A stretch of 64,000 nt of DNA, taken from contig NZ_AP019777.1 of the NCBI RefSeq assembly GCF_019669905.1, forward strand, positions 496,001 to 560,000, read 5' to 3'. Source of the DNA: Methylomonas koyamae. Its GTDB lineage: Bacteria > Pseudomonadota > Gammaproteobacteria > Methylococcales > Methylomonadaceae. A program made the translations under genes and the position numbers. Below, one piece after another: positions 18,833 to 28,739 of the stretch (position 1 is its first letter; the number at the start of each line of letters is the position of its first letter). The notes under the pieces were generated by a model. It had not been told where the DNA came from. It worked only from the letters and a program-made list of their open reading frames with translations, and ran no database searches.

Positions 18833-19120
18833 TCAAATCACCGGCACGATCAGCACGAACAGAAACGCGACGACGGTCCACAGCACGATTTTGGTCCGCA
18901 ACGGCGTCTTGCGCCAAACTGCGGCCAATTCCCGTTTCAGCGCTTGTTTCCGGTCCGTCGCCGCGCGGATGCGTTTCACCGCGCCCGTCAGCGTATCGCG
19001 CTCCAGGCGTTGTTGTTCCTCGAACAACAATTCGTCCAACTGCGAATAAAACACGTCGCAGTGCGGGCATTTGAATTCCTCGCCGATACGGACCTGGCCG
19101 CACTGGGGGCAATTTTTCAT
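18833..19120 (-). CDS. Zinc-ribbon protein with C-terminal membrane anchor
   Basis: A 95-residue protein. The N-terminus is a zinc ribbon with two CxxC pairs (CPQCG and CPHCD, 14 residues between them). A charged helix follows (about residues 30-70), and the C-terminus is a single membrane segment (TKIVLWTVVAFLFVLIVPVI). I chose the ATG at 19120 because AGGAG precedes it; the longer frame lacks a ribosome site. The function is unknown; this is a tail-anchored layout with the ribbon in the cytoplasm. Confidence 0.68.
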   Translation of the reverse strand: MKNCPQCGQVRIGEEFKCPHCDVFYSQLDELLFEEQQRLERDTLTGAVKRIRAATDRKQALKRELAAVWRKTPLRTKIVLWTVVAFLFVLIVPVI

Positions 19121-19182
19121 GGCTACTCCTGGTCTTGGCAAATCAGGCGGTCCGGCAACGCCGCCGAACAGCCGTTACGCCG

Positions 19183-21222
19183 CTAGGCGGCGATGCCGTT
19201 ATGGCGCAATAACGCGTCGATGTTCGGTTCGCGGCCGCGGAAGTTTTTGAACAAGGTCATCGCATCGGCGCTGCCGCCCTGCTCCAGAATGTTGTGCAGG
19301 AAGGACTCGCCGGTGGCCCGGTCGAAGATGCCGTTTTCCTCGAACAGCGAGAAGGCATCGGCCGATAATACTTCTGCCCATTTATAGCTGTAATACCCCG
19401 CGGCGTAACCACCGGCGAAGATATGGGAAAAGCTGTGGGCGAAGCGGTTGAATTCGGGCGGCTTGACCACCGCGACCTGGTCGCGCACCTGTTGCAGGGT
19501 CGAATAAATCCGGCCGCCTTTGCTCGGGTCGTAATGCTGGTGGATTTTGAAATCGAACAGGCTGAATTCCAGTTGCCGTACCATCATCATGCCGGCCTGG
19601 AAGTTTTTCGCGGCCAGCATTTTGGCATACAACGTGTCCGGTAGCGGCGCGTCGGTCTGATAGTGGCCGGAGATCAAGCTCAGCGCTTCCCGGTCCCAAC
19701 ACCAGTTTTCCAGAAACTGGCTGGGCAGTTCGACCGCGTCCCATTCGACGCCGTTAATGCCCGACACGCCGAGGTGGTCGATTTGGGTCAGCATGTGGTG
19801 CAGGCCGTGGCCGAATTCGTGGAACAGGGTTTCCACTTCGTCGTGGGTTAGCAATGCCGGGTCGTTGCCGGCAGGCGGCGTGAAATTGCAGGTCAGGTAG
19901 GCCACCGGGGTTTGCAGGCCTTCCGCGGTTTTCTTGCGGCAGACGCAATCGTCCATCCAGGCGCCGCCGCGTTTCTTGGCGCGGGCATACAGGTCCAGAT
20001 AAAAGCGGCCGCGCAATTGGCCGTCCCGGTCCAGAATTTGGTAAAAGCGGACGTCCGGGTGCCAAGTGTCGAAGTCTTTGATTTCCGAGATTTGCAGGCC
20101 GAACAGCTTTTCGACGATGGCAAACAGGCCGGGTACCACTTTGCTGTCCGGGAAATAGGCTTTAACCTCCTCTTGCGACAACTGGTAGTAATGCTGGCGC
20201 ATTTTTTCCGAGTAATAGCCGATGTCCCAGGCTTGCAAATCTTGCAGGCCGTGTTCCTTCGCGGCGTATTCTTTCAGTTCGGTCAGGTCGCGGCGGGCCT
20301 GACGCCAGGATTTGTCGGCCAGATCTTCCAGGAATTGGACGACGTCGTCGGTGGACTTGGCCATTTTGGTCGCCAGCGAATATTCGGCGTAATTGCCGAA
20401 GCCTAGCAATTGGGCTTTTTCGTGGCGTAGGGCCAGGATTTGTTCCATGATTTCCGAATTGTCCCAACGTCCGGCGTGCGGCCCCCGGTCGGAGGCGCGG
20501 GTACAAAAGGCTTCGTAATGTTCGCGGCGCAAGTCGCGGTTATCGGCGTAGGTCATGATCGCCAGATAGGACGGGAATTGCAGATTGATCAGCCAGCCGT
20601 CCTTGCCCTCGGCTTCGGCCGCCTGCTTGGCTTGCGCTAAGGCCGATTCCGGCAGGCCGGCCAGATCGTCGGCGTGGGTGATTTGTTTGTGCCAGGCGTT
20701 GGTGGCGTCGAGCAGGTTTTCCTCGAACTGGCTGGCGAGTTTGGACAATTGCTGGCTGATTTCCTTGAAACGGGCTTGCTTATCCGTCGGCAGGTCGACG
20801 CCGGATAAATGAAAATCTCGCAGCGCGTTGTCGACGATTTTTTGCTGGGCCCGGTCCAGCTCGGCGAATTCGGCACTGTCGCGGATGGCTTTGTAGGCTT
20901 GTTGCAGAGCTTTATTTTGGCCGACTTCGGTCGAATATTCGCTGAGCTTGCCTAGGCAAGCGTTATAGGCGTCGCGCATCGCTTCGCTATTGACCACTGA
21001 ATTCATGTGGCTGACCGGCGACCAGGCTTTGTTCAGGCGGTCTTCGGCCGCTTCGATCGGTTCGATCAGGTTTTGCCAGGAGTAAGGCCCGCCGCCGGCG
21101 AGTTGGGTTTCGATCGTGGCTCGCGCCTCGGCCAGCAAGCGGTCGATGGCCGGTTCCACGTGTTCCGGCAGGATTTTGGAAAATTGCGGCAATTCGGTCT
21201 GTTCGAGTAAAGGATTGGTCAT
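19183..21222 (-). CDS. prlC: Oligopeptidase A (M3 family zinc metallopeptidase)
   Basis: A 679-residue cytoplasmic peptidase, matching the 680 residues of E. coli OpdA. The zinc site HEFGHGLHH holds the two histidines and glutamate of HExxH, followed by the third ligand region GVEWDAVELPSQFLENW. PrlC/OpdA degrades short peptides, including signal peptides after cleavage. It lies 35 bases downstream of the three HDOD genes on the same strand and may share their transcript. Confidence 0.96.
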   Translation of the reverse strand: MTNPLLEQTELPQFSKILPEHVEPAIDRLLAEARATIETQLAGGGPYSWQNLIEPIEAAEDRLNKAWSPVSHMNSVVNSEAMRDAYNACLGKLSEYSTEVGQNKALQQAYKAIRDSAEFAELDRAQQKIVDNALRDFHLSGVDLPTDKQARFKEISQQLSKLASQFEENLLDATNAWHKQITHADDLAGLPESALAQAKQAAEAEGKDGWLINLQFPSYLAIMTYADNRDLRREHYEAFCTRASDRGPHAGRWDNSEIMEQILALRHEKAQLLGFGNYAEYSLATKMAKSTDDVVQFLEDLADKSWRQARRDLTELKEYAAKEHGLQDLQAWDIGYYSEKMRQHYYQLSQEEVKAYFPDSKVVPGLFAIVEKLFGLQISEIKDFDTWHPDVRFYQILDRDGQLRGRFYLDLYARAKKRGGAWMDDCVCRKKTAEGLQTPVAYLTCNFTPPAGNDPALLTHDEVETLFHEFGHGLHHMLTQIDHLGVSGINGVEWDAVELPSQFLENWCWDREALSLISGHYQTDAPLPDTLYAKMLAAKNFQAGMMMVRQLEFSLFDFKIHQHYDPSKGGRIYSTLQQVRDQVAVVKPPEFNRFAHSFSHIFAGGYAAGYYSYKWAEVLSADAFSLFEENGIFDRATGESFLHNILEQGGSADAMTLFKNFRGREPNIDALLRHNGIAA

Positions 21223-21257
21223 GTCGGTGCCAGTCGGGTAAAAAATGGATAACGGTG

Positions 21258-22601
21258 TCAGGACAGCAGGTGCATCGCCGCATTGACGCGGGCTTGGGCC
21301 TTGTGCAGCACCATCAACGAAAAATCCGGGTTCAGCTTGCCGTGGCTCAGCTTGCTGTAGGCCGGTATCGAGTTGATGTAGGGCAGGCCGCGGGCCTTGC
21401 CCGAGCCGAAATAGCTATGCAACTTGGCTAGAATGACGATATCGGTGACCGTCAGTTCCGTGCCGCTGTCGTACAACCAGTTTTCCGCATGATGCGGAAT
21501 ATTGCCAATATGTTCCGGAAATCCGAGCGTATGCAGAACCAAGCCGCCCACCGGCCCGCGCAAATGCGGCAGCAGATCTTGCAATTCGCTGAAACTGGGG
21601 CCGCCGTCGGGGAATTGTTCGGCGAAATGCAGCAGCGGGATCGCGCCGATATCGGCAATCAAGCCGCCCAGCAAGGCGTCGTCCGGCGAAATCCGGCTGC
21701 ACTCCTGGGCCAGTACGAAACTCAAGCTGGAAATGTATAGGCTGTTTTTCCAAAGGCTGTGCATGCCTTTCATCAGTTCCGGGTCGGTGCAACTGAACAA
21801 TTGCTTCAAGCCGACGCTGAGCACCAGGTTGCGGGTGGCGTTCAGGCCGATGCGGGCTACCGCGTCGTGGCAATTGTTAATCGGCGTGCCGGTCGAATAC
21901 AGCGCACTGTTGGCGACCTGGATCAATTTGGCGACCATCGGCGGATCGAGTTGAATGATTTCGGCGGCCTGATGCACGCCGATTTCCTGCTGCATCGCTT
22001 CTTTCAGTTTCAGCGCCACGTCCGGCAACGACGGCAGTTTCAGCTTGTTTTCCCGGTAAGCCCGGGCGAAGCTGGTGAAGAAGCGGCTGTTGTTGAGCGG
22101 CCCCGGCAATTGGATGTCGACCAGTTCGACGCAACTCGCGCTTTCCCGGCTTTTGTCGGTCCACAACCGGTTCAGCGCGATCGGGATTTCCAGAATCATT
22201 ACATCGCTCAGCGCCAATGCCGTGGCGCCGCAGCGGTTGCCGCTGTTCAGCGGTAGATTGGCCAGCGCGGAGCCGGCCTCGATACGGTAGCTGCTGTCGC
22301 TGTCCGGTTGCATGGAAATTTCGCCGGACAGCAGGTAGAAGACGCTGTCGCTGCGTTGTCCCAGGCCGAACACGGTAGCGCCTTTGCCGTAGCCGAGGGT
22401 TTGTTGCGGCAACGCCGTCAGGCTGGCATCGTCCAGATCGCGCAAAGGCGCGAACTTTTTCAGTTGGGCCGGACTAAGCGCCTGGCGTTGCAAGAGTACG
22501 GCTTGCGTGGCCGCATCCGCGCTATCGCTGCCGCGTTCGGCAGAACCGGGCTGGGGTAGGGCGCCGGCGCTCTTCTCGAACAGTTTAGTGAACCAGTTCA
22601 T
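21258..22601 (-). CDS. CRP-like plus HDOD signalling protein (third of tandem trio)
   Basis: A 447-residue cytoplasmic protein. Residues about 60-165 resemble a cyclic-nucleotide-binding beta roll (VFGLGQRSDSVFYLLSGEISM). Residues about 190-390 form an HDOD domain (LPSLPDVALKLKEAMQQ, IIQLDPPMVAKLIQVANSALYS, RIGLNATRNLVLSVGLKQLF). HDOD lacks the catalytic residues of HD-GYP and is a protein-interaction domain in signal output. The start lies one base from the end of the preceding paralogue. The N-terminal 45 residues are unique to this copy. It is the last of three homologous genes and leads into prlC. Confidence 0.83.
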   Translation of the reverse strand: MNWFTKLFEKSAGALPQPGSAERGSDSADAATQAVLLQRQALSPAQLKKFAPLRDLDDASLTALPQQTLGYGKGATVFGLGQRSDSVFYLLSGEISMQPDSDSSYRIEAGSALANLPLNSGNRCGATALALSDVMILEIPIALNRLWTDKSRESASCVELVDIQLPGPLNNSRFFTSFARAYRENKLKLPSLPDVALKLKEAMQQEIGVHQAAEIIQLDPPMVAKLIQVANSALYSTGTPINNCHDAVARIGLNATRNLVLSVGLKQLFSCTDPELMKGMHSLWKNSLYISSLSFVLAQECSRISPDDALLGGLIADIGAIPLLHFAEQFPDGGPSFSELQDLLPHLRGPVGGLVLHTLGFPEHIGNIPHHAENWLYDSGTELTVTDIVILAKLHSYFGSGKARGLPYINSIPAYSKLSHGKLNPDFSLMVLHKAQARVNAAMHLLS

Positions 22602-22602
22602 A

Positions 22603-23892
22603 TCAGGTCCGGAAGAAATTCAACGCCTCGGCGATTTGCTGTTTGGCGTCCTGCAGCGCTTTCAAGGACATATCGGGCGTCAGCGTGCTGTCGCCCAGCT
22701 TGTGGAATGCCGGCAAGGTGTTCAGCGGCGGCAATTTGTGGCTCAGCGCGCCGCCGAGCCGACTGTGGAACTTCGCCAGCAGGACGATATCGTGGACTTG
22801 CAGCGGCTTGGCGTCGTCGAAATACCAGTTGTTGGTATTCAGCGGAATTTGTTGCAGGCTGTCCGGGAAATGCCATTTTTTTAAGATAAACGCGCCGACC
22901 ATGCCCTGCAAATACTCGATGGCGGCGTGGAGTTCGGATTCGGTGTATTCGGCAACATCCAGCGTTTCGGCCAACGTGACGACCGGTAGCGCGCCGATGT
23001 TGTGGGTCAAGCCGGCCAATAAGGCTTCGTCGGCATTGATTTTGCCGCTGAGCCCGGCCAGGGTGTAACTGAGGCTGGCGACCTGTATGCTTTGTTTCCA
23101 TAACGACTGAACCAGTTGGTTCAACTGTTTATTCCGGCTCTTGAATAACTGGTGCAGGCTGATGCTGGTGACCAGGTTTTGCGTGGTCTTGAAGCCGAGA
23201 CGGTTGACGGCGTCGTGGCTGCTGGTGATCGGCCGGTTGCTGCGGTAAATCGGACTGTTGGCGACCTGGATCAGTTTCGAGGAAATGACCGGGTCCAGAT
23301 TCAGGATTTTTACTGCGTCGCCGATGCTGATGTCTTTTTGCAGCGCGCTACGCAGCCGCAGCGCCACGTCGGGCAGGCTGGGGACGTGCAGATTGTCGGC
23401 CTTGAAGGCCTGGCAAAAACGCTCGAAAAAAACGGTGTTGCGCAAGGCTGGCGGGACTTGTTCCAGGTTCAGGCCGGTTTGGTCGGCCAGTTTGCTGCTG
23501 CGTTGCAACGCCGACAGCGGCAGGTAGACGGCTTGGGCCGCGGACTTGGCGATGGCGTTGAAATTCTGTTCGCCGTAGGTTGCCAGCGGGTAGCAAGCTT
23601 TAAAGGTTCCGGCTTCGACCAGGTATCCGGCGCCGTTGCCGGCTTCCATGAATACTTCGCCGCTGTAGAGGTAGGCGATCTCTTCCGCTTGCTCGCCGCG
23701 GTTGAACAACAAATCTCCAGGATTGAAATTGCGCAATCTGATCGGCAGGGTTTTCAGTTCCGCTACCGGCAAGTCGCCGATCGGAATCAGTTGTTGTAAA
23801 AACTGCAGTGGCAGTTGCGCCGTCGCCGCTTCGCGCGTTTTCTCCGCAGGCTTGTCCGCTTCCGTGGTTTTTTTCAGCCGTTTCCAGAACAT
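22603..23892 (-). CDS. CRP-like plus HDOD signalling protein (second of tandem trio)
   Basis: A 429-residue paralogue with the same order of domains: a CRP-like effector domain (about residues 45-145, NFNPGDLLFNRGEQAEEIAYLYSGEVFM) and an HDOD domain (about 170-380; HVPSLPDVALRLRSALQK, ILNLDPVISSKLIQVANSPIYR, RLGFKTTQNLVTSISLHQLF). There is no DNA-binding domain. It begins four bases after the first copy and ends one base before the third. The charged N-terminus (KRLKKTTEADKPAEKTREA) looks unstructured. Confidence 0.83.
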   Translation of the reverse strand: MFWKRLKKTTEADKPAEKTREAATAQLPLQFLQQLIPIGDLPVAELKTLPIRLRNFNPGDLLFNRGEQAEEIAYLYSGEVFMEAGNGAGYLVEAGTFKACYPLATYGEQNFNAIAKSAAQAVYLPLSALQRSSKLADQTGLNLEQVPPALRNTVFFERFCQAFKADNLHVPSLPDVALRLRSALQKDISIGDAVKILNLDPVISSKLIQVANSPIYRSNRPITSSHDAVNRLGFKTTQNLVTSISLHQLFKSRNKQLNQLVQSLWKQSIQVASLSYTLAGLSGKINADEALLAGLTHNIGALPVVTLAETLDVAEYTESELHAAIEYLQGMVGAFILKKWHFPDSLQQIPLNTNNWYFDDAKPLQVHDIVLLAKFHSRLGGALSHKLPPLNTLPAFHKLGDSTLTPDMSLKALQDAKQQIAEALNFFRT

Positions 23893-23896
23893 GCGC

Positions 23897-25177
23897 TCAG
23901 TTCGAGAAAATACTCAGGGCTTCGTGAATTTTGGCTTTGGCGTCGTGCAGGATCGCCAGCGTGTTTTCCGGAGACAACGAGAAATTTTTCAATTTGCTGG
24001 CGGCCGGAATCGCGGTGATCGCCGGTAGTTCGGCCGAAGCGGTTTTACCGATTTGCGCGTGCAGGCGCGACAACACCACAATGTCGGTCAGCGTCAGCTT
24101 TTCGGCGCTGTTTTGGTACCAATCGCTGCTGGACAGCGCGACGTCGAGGAATTCTTCCGCGAAATCCCATTCTTTCAATACTACGGCGCCGACCGGGCCT
24201 TTGATGACCGGCATGGCTTGTTCGATTTCGCTTTCATTGTGGTATTCGCTGGGCAGGTTGGCGGCGAAGTTGAGGAACGGAATCACGCCGATATCGCAAA
24301 CCAGGCCGGCCAACAAAGCGTTCTCCGGGTTTTGTTCCCGGGTATGGCTGGCCAGCACATGGCACAGGCCCGACAAATACAGGCTTTGTTTCCATAAGCT
24401 TTCCAGATGGCTTTTGATCTGCGGGGATTTACTCTTGAAAATCTGCTTCATGCTCAACGCCGTAACCAAATTGCGGGTGGCGTTCAAGCCGATGCGGACC
24501 ACGGCCTCTTTGCAGTTTTTGGCACGCACCGTGGTCAGATAGAGCGGGCAATTGGCGACTTCGATCAGTTTGGCGGAGATGGCCGGGTCAAGCTGGATGA
24601 TCTTGACCGCCTCGTCGATGTTGACGTCTCGCTGAATGGCCTTGCGCAGGTTGATGGCGACTTCCGGCAGGGACGGTATTTCGATTTCGTGGTCGGAGTT
24701 TTGGAAGTGTTCGGCAAACAAGGCCAGCAGCCGGTTGTCATGCAGTTCGGCGGGTATCTCCAGTTTGCCGTGGTCCAGCCGGCTGGGCGTCAGCATGATT
24801 TTCAGCGAGACCCGCAGGATGTCGACGTCGGTTTTGGCGGTTGCGGTGGCGGTGTGTTTGGTGCCGCTGCAAATCGGAAATTTGGCTTGCGCACTGCCGG
24901 CGACAATTTCGTAACTTTTGCCGTTGTGGTCGGCCAACGTAACGGTGCCCTTCAGCAGGTAAATCGCGCAGGTCGCCTGTTCGTTGACGTGATACAGGAT
25001 GCTACCCGTGGGCAGGCTTTCCACATGGTTGTCGGTGGCAAAGGTTTGCAGGATCTCGTCGCTGAGGTTACGGATCGGAAATAGCTGTTTCAGGATCTCC
25101 GGCGTGATAGGTTGTCCGGGGTGTTGCTTGTGCAGCTTGGCCTGGGCTTTTTCGAAAAAAGATCTGATTCCACTCAT
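23897..25177 (-). CDS. CRP-like plus HDOD signalling protein (first of tandem trio)
   Basis: A 426-residue paralogue. The CRP-like part (about residues 40-130: VESLPTGSILYHVNEQATCAIYLLKGTVTL) precedes an HDOD domain (about 165-375: EIPSLPEVAINLRKAIQR, IIQLDPAISAKLIEVANCPLYL, RIGLNATRNLVTALSMKQIF). All three copies keep SLP-(D/E)-VA, QLDP or NLDP and the Arg-hxG-hxxTxNLV helix. It is the first gene of the trio. The three likely arose by tandem duplication and may bind different ligands or partners. Confidence 0.83.
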   Translation of the reverse strand: MSGIRSFFEKAQAKLHKQHPGQPITPEILKQLFPIRNLSDEILQTFATDNHVESLPTGSILYHVNEQATCAIYLLKGTVTLADHNGKSYEIVAGSAQAKFPICSGTKHTATATAKTDVDILRVSLKIMLTPSRLDHGKLEIPAELHDNRLLALFAEHFQNSDHEIEIPSLPEVAINLRKAIQRDVNIDEAVKIIQLDPAISAKLIEVANCPLYLTTVRAKNCKEAVVRIGLNATRNLVTALSMKQIFKSKSPQIKSHLESLWKQSLYLSGLCHVLASHTREQNPENALLAGLVCDIGVIPFLNFAANLPSEYHNESEIEQAMPVIKGPVGAVVLKEWDFAEEFLDVALSSSDWYQNSAEKLTLTDIVVLSRLHAQIGKTASAELPAITAIPAASKLKNFSLSPENTLAILHDAKAKIHEALSIFSN

Positions 25178-25218
25178 GCTGTTCCAGTAACCGTATAAAA
25201 GTCGTTATGTCGGGTAAT

Positions 25219-25236
25219 TGCCGGCGTTGGCCGGCA
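25219..25236. terminator. Short stem-loop between aroE and the HDOD trio
   Basis: TGCCGGC (25219-25225) pairs with GCCGGCA (25230-25236) around a GTTG loop, just past the aroE stop on the minus strand. No T-run follows on that strand, so termination would be partial at best. Confidence 0.35.
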
Positions 25237-25242
25237 CATTGC

Positions 25243-26136
25243 TTATGCGTCCGGATTTCGATCGGCCGATTGGCGTTCTGCGTCGAGCAGGCCGATCACC
25301 GGAGCGGTAGCGGGACGCCGTCCCCGCCAAATATAGAACGCCTCGGCGGCTTGTTCCACCAACATGCCCAAACCGTCGACGCTTTTTGCCGCGCCGTTGG
25401 CAAGGCCCCATCTGACGAAAGCGGTTGGCCGGTTGGCGTAAGCCAAATCGTAGCAAGTACCGTTTTCGGCGAGCAGGCCGGCGGGAAGCGGCGGAAGTTC
25501 GTCGCTGAGGCTGGCCGCGGTGGCGTTAATGATAAGGTTGAAACTTTGGCCGGGCAGTGCGCCGTATCCGCACGCTTCCACAGGGAACAGGGGCTTGAAA
25601 TCGTCGGCGATGGCCTGGGCTCTGGCCGGGGTCCGGTTGGCGATGACCAGGCTGGCCGGTTTTTGTTTCAGTAACGGGGCGAGAATGCCGCGGCAAGCGC
25701 CGCCGGCGCCGAGGATCAGGATTGCGGCACCCGGCAGTTCGATCCGCAGGTTGGCGATCAAATCGTTCAACAGGCCGATACCGTCGGTGTTGTCGCCCAG
25801 AATGCTGCCGTCGGCAGCCAACGCCAGCGTGTTTACCGCTTTGGCCGCTGCGGCGGCTTCGCTGAGACTGTCGGCATAATTCCAAGCCAATTCCTTCAAC
25901 GGTACGGTGCAGTTCAGGCCTTTGCCGCCGGCGGCAAAGAAAGCGTCGGCCGCGGCTTTAAAGGTATCCGCGGGTACCTCCTGGGCCGTATAAACTAGAT
26001 TTTGCCCGGTTTGTTCGGCGAACAATTTGTGTATTCGCGGCGACTTACTGTGGCCGATCGGGTGGCCGAATACGGCGTATCGGTCAGCTTGACTCGAGGT
26101 TGCGGTGTCGACGAGGGTGGTGCGGTTTTCGTTCAT
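25243..26136 (-). CDS. aroE: Shikimate dehydrogenase
   Basis: A 297-residue NADPH-dependent enzyme reducing 3-dehydroshikimate to shikimate in aromatic amino acid synthesis. The N-terminal FGHPIGHSKSPRIH binds shikimate, NCTVPLKE holds the catalytic lysine and NTDGIGLLNDL the catalytic aspartate. ILGAGGACRGI is the nucleotide-binding loop. I placed the start at 26136, just after the hemB stop; a start at 26163 would overlap hemB. The first 20 or so residues (ENRTTLVDTATSSQADR) precede the usual AroE start. Confidence 0.94.
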   Translation of the reverse strand: MNENRTTLVDTATSSQADRYAVFGHPIGHSKSPRIHKLFAEQTGQNLVYTAQEVPADTFKAAADAFFAAGGKGLNCTVPLKELAWNYADSLSEAAAAAKAVNTLALAADGSILGDNTDGIGLLNDLIANLRIELPGAAILILGAGGACRGILAPLLKQKPASLVIANRTPARAQAIADDFKPLFPVEACGYGALPGQSFNLIINATAASLSDELPPLPAGLLAENGTCYDLAYANRPTAFVRWGLANGAAKSVDGLGMLVEQAAEAFYIWRGRRPATAPVIGLLDAERQSADRNPDA

Positions 26137-26144
26137 GCCGGAGA

Positions 26145-27224
<1,080 letters not shown>

Positions 27225-27298
27225 TTAGGCCTTTATTCTAGCAGTGTATCGAATCGGGGCGCTCGAATTTAGCCGGCAATTCCTTTTGAGATGAATTT

Positions 27299-27946
27299 AT
27301 GAGTATCCGAACTTATATGCGTTTTATGTATGTATTGCTTTTTAGCGCGTTTGCAGTTTTGTCTACGATGGCTCCGGTCGCCGCCGCCGATCTGAGCGAG
27401 CCGCAAATGGCGATTGAGGACGCTTCCAACAAGCTGAAACAACGTTTGCAGGATCCCAATTTCCCGCACGATTTCCAAAAGATCAATGCTTTCGTCCAGG
27501 AAGTGATCTATCCGCATGTCGATTTCGATCTGATTTCGTCGTTGGTACTGGGTAAGCTGTGGAAGGATGCGTCCCCTTCCGAGAAAGAAAATTTTAAAAG
27601 GGAATTTCAAACTTTGTTGATCAGAACCTATTCCAGGGCGTTTTTCGAATTTAAAGATTGGTCGATTCGCTTTTTGCCCGTGACTCCGGAAGAGGACGAG
27701 CGCAAGGTGTTGATTAAAACCGAAGTGTTGCAACCGGGATTACAGCCGATAGCGGTCAATTACCGGATGTTGAACGTCAAAGGCCAGTGGAAAGCGTACG
27801 ACATCATGATTGAAGGCGTCAGCTTGGTGACCAACTATCGGACCAGCTTCAAAAACGAAGTCGAACGTACCGGTTCGCTACAGGAAGTGATCAATCAACT
27901 GGCGAAACGCAACACCGAAGCGCTAAGCGCTAAAAACAACTCCTAA
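27299..27946 (+). CDS. mlaC: MlaC-family periplasmic phospholipid-binding protein
   Basis: A 215-residue protein with a signal peptide ending near PVAAA (residues 1-30). The mature part fits the MlaC/Ttg2D family: LQDPNFPHDFQKINAFVQEVIYPHVDFDLISSLVLGKLWKDASPSEKENF, then VNYRMLNVKGQWKAYDIMIEGVSLVTNYRTSF. MlaC shuttles phospholipids across the periplasm between the MlaA-porin complex and the MlaFEDB inner-membrane transporter. No other mla gene is in the window, so this may be a stand-alone paralogue. cmoA follows after 13 bases. Confidence 0.88.
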   Translation: MSIRTYMRFMYVLLFSAFAVLSTMAPVAAADLSEPQMAIEDASNKLKQRLQDPNFPHDFQKINAFVQEVIYPHVDFDLISSLVLGKLWKDASPSEKENFKREFQTLLIRTYSRAFFEFKDWSIRFLPVTPEEDERKVLIKTEVLQPGLQPIAVNYRMLNVKGQWKAYDIMIEGVSLVTNYRTSFKNEVERTGSLQEVINQLAKRNTEALSAKNNS

Positions 27947-27959
27947 GTTTTTCAGCCGC

Positions 27960-28739
27960 ATGTCGGACAGGCCTGAGGGTCGGTCCGGCATGTGGCTTTT
28001 CCGCTTTATGCCATCCCTAAAAGATTCTCTCTACGCCAATCCGCTTGGCGAAGTCGGTGCATTCAAATTCGACGAAGCCGTGGTCAAGGTATTCCCGGAT
28101 ATGATCCGGCGTTCGGTGCCGGGCTATGCGGCGATTATCTCGGCTATCGGTTTGTTGGCCGGCCGCTTTGCCACGGAAGGCAGCGTGTGTTTCGACCTGG
28201 GTTGTTCACTGGGGGCTGCGAGTCTGGCTATGCGGCAGCAGATCGCCGCGAGGGATTGCCGGGTGGTGGCCGTCGATTGTTCGCCGGCGATGGTCGAGCA
28301 GTGCCGGAAAAATCTGGCGGACTCCGGAGTGGCGGGCGTGGATGTGGTGTGTGCCGACATTCGCGACATGCCGATCGAAAATGCATCAGTGGTGGTGTTG
28401 AATTTCACGTTGCAATTCATTCCGTTGGCCGATCGGGAGGCTTTTTTGGCCAAGCTGTACCGCGGTTTGCTGCCGGGCGGAATTTTGATTTTGTCGGAAA
28501 AGTTGGCTTTCGCCGATCCGCAGCAACAGGACTTGCAAACGGAGATGCACCACTTGTTCAAAAAGGCGCAGGGCTATAGCGAGCTGGAAATCAGCCAGAA
28601 GCGTAGCGCGCTGGAGAACGTGTTGATTCCGGAAACGTTTGCGGTACATAAGCGGCGTTTGACGTCGGTGGGGTTTGCCAGTGTCGAGGTTTGGTTCCAG
28701 TACTTTAATTTTGCCTCGATGATTGCGCTGAAATGCTAG
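27960..28739 (+). CDS. cmoA: Carboxy-SAM synthase
   Basis: A protein of up to 259 residues that converts SAM and prephenate to carboxy-S-adenosylmethionine for tRNA wobble uridine modification. FDEAVVKVFPDMIRRSVPGY and CFDLGCSLGAASLAMRQQ are diagnostic, and NFTLQFIPLADREAFLAKLYRGLLPGG matches the family. The start is uncertain: ATGs at 27960, 27990 and 28008 are in frame, and the last would give a length close to E. coli CmoA. The 3' end overlaps cmoB by seven bases. Confidence 0.93.
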   Translation: MSDRPEGRSGMWLFRFMPSLKDSLYANPLGEVGAFKFDEAVVKVFPDMIRRSVPGYAAIISAIGLLAGRFATEGSVCFDLGCSLGAASLAMRQQIAARDCRVVAVDCSPAMVEQCRKNLADSGVAGVDVVCADIRDMPIENASVVVLNFTLQFIPLADREAFLAKLYRGLLPGGILILSEKLAFADPQQQDLQTEMHHLFKKAQGYSELEISQKRSALENVLIPETFAVHKRRLTSVGFASVEVWFQYFNFASMIALKC

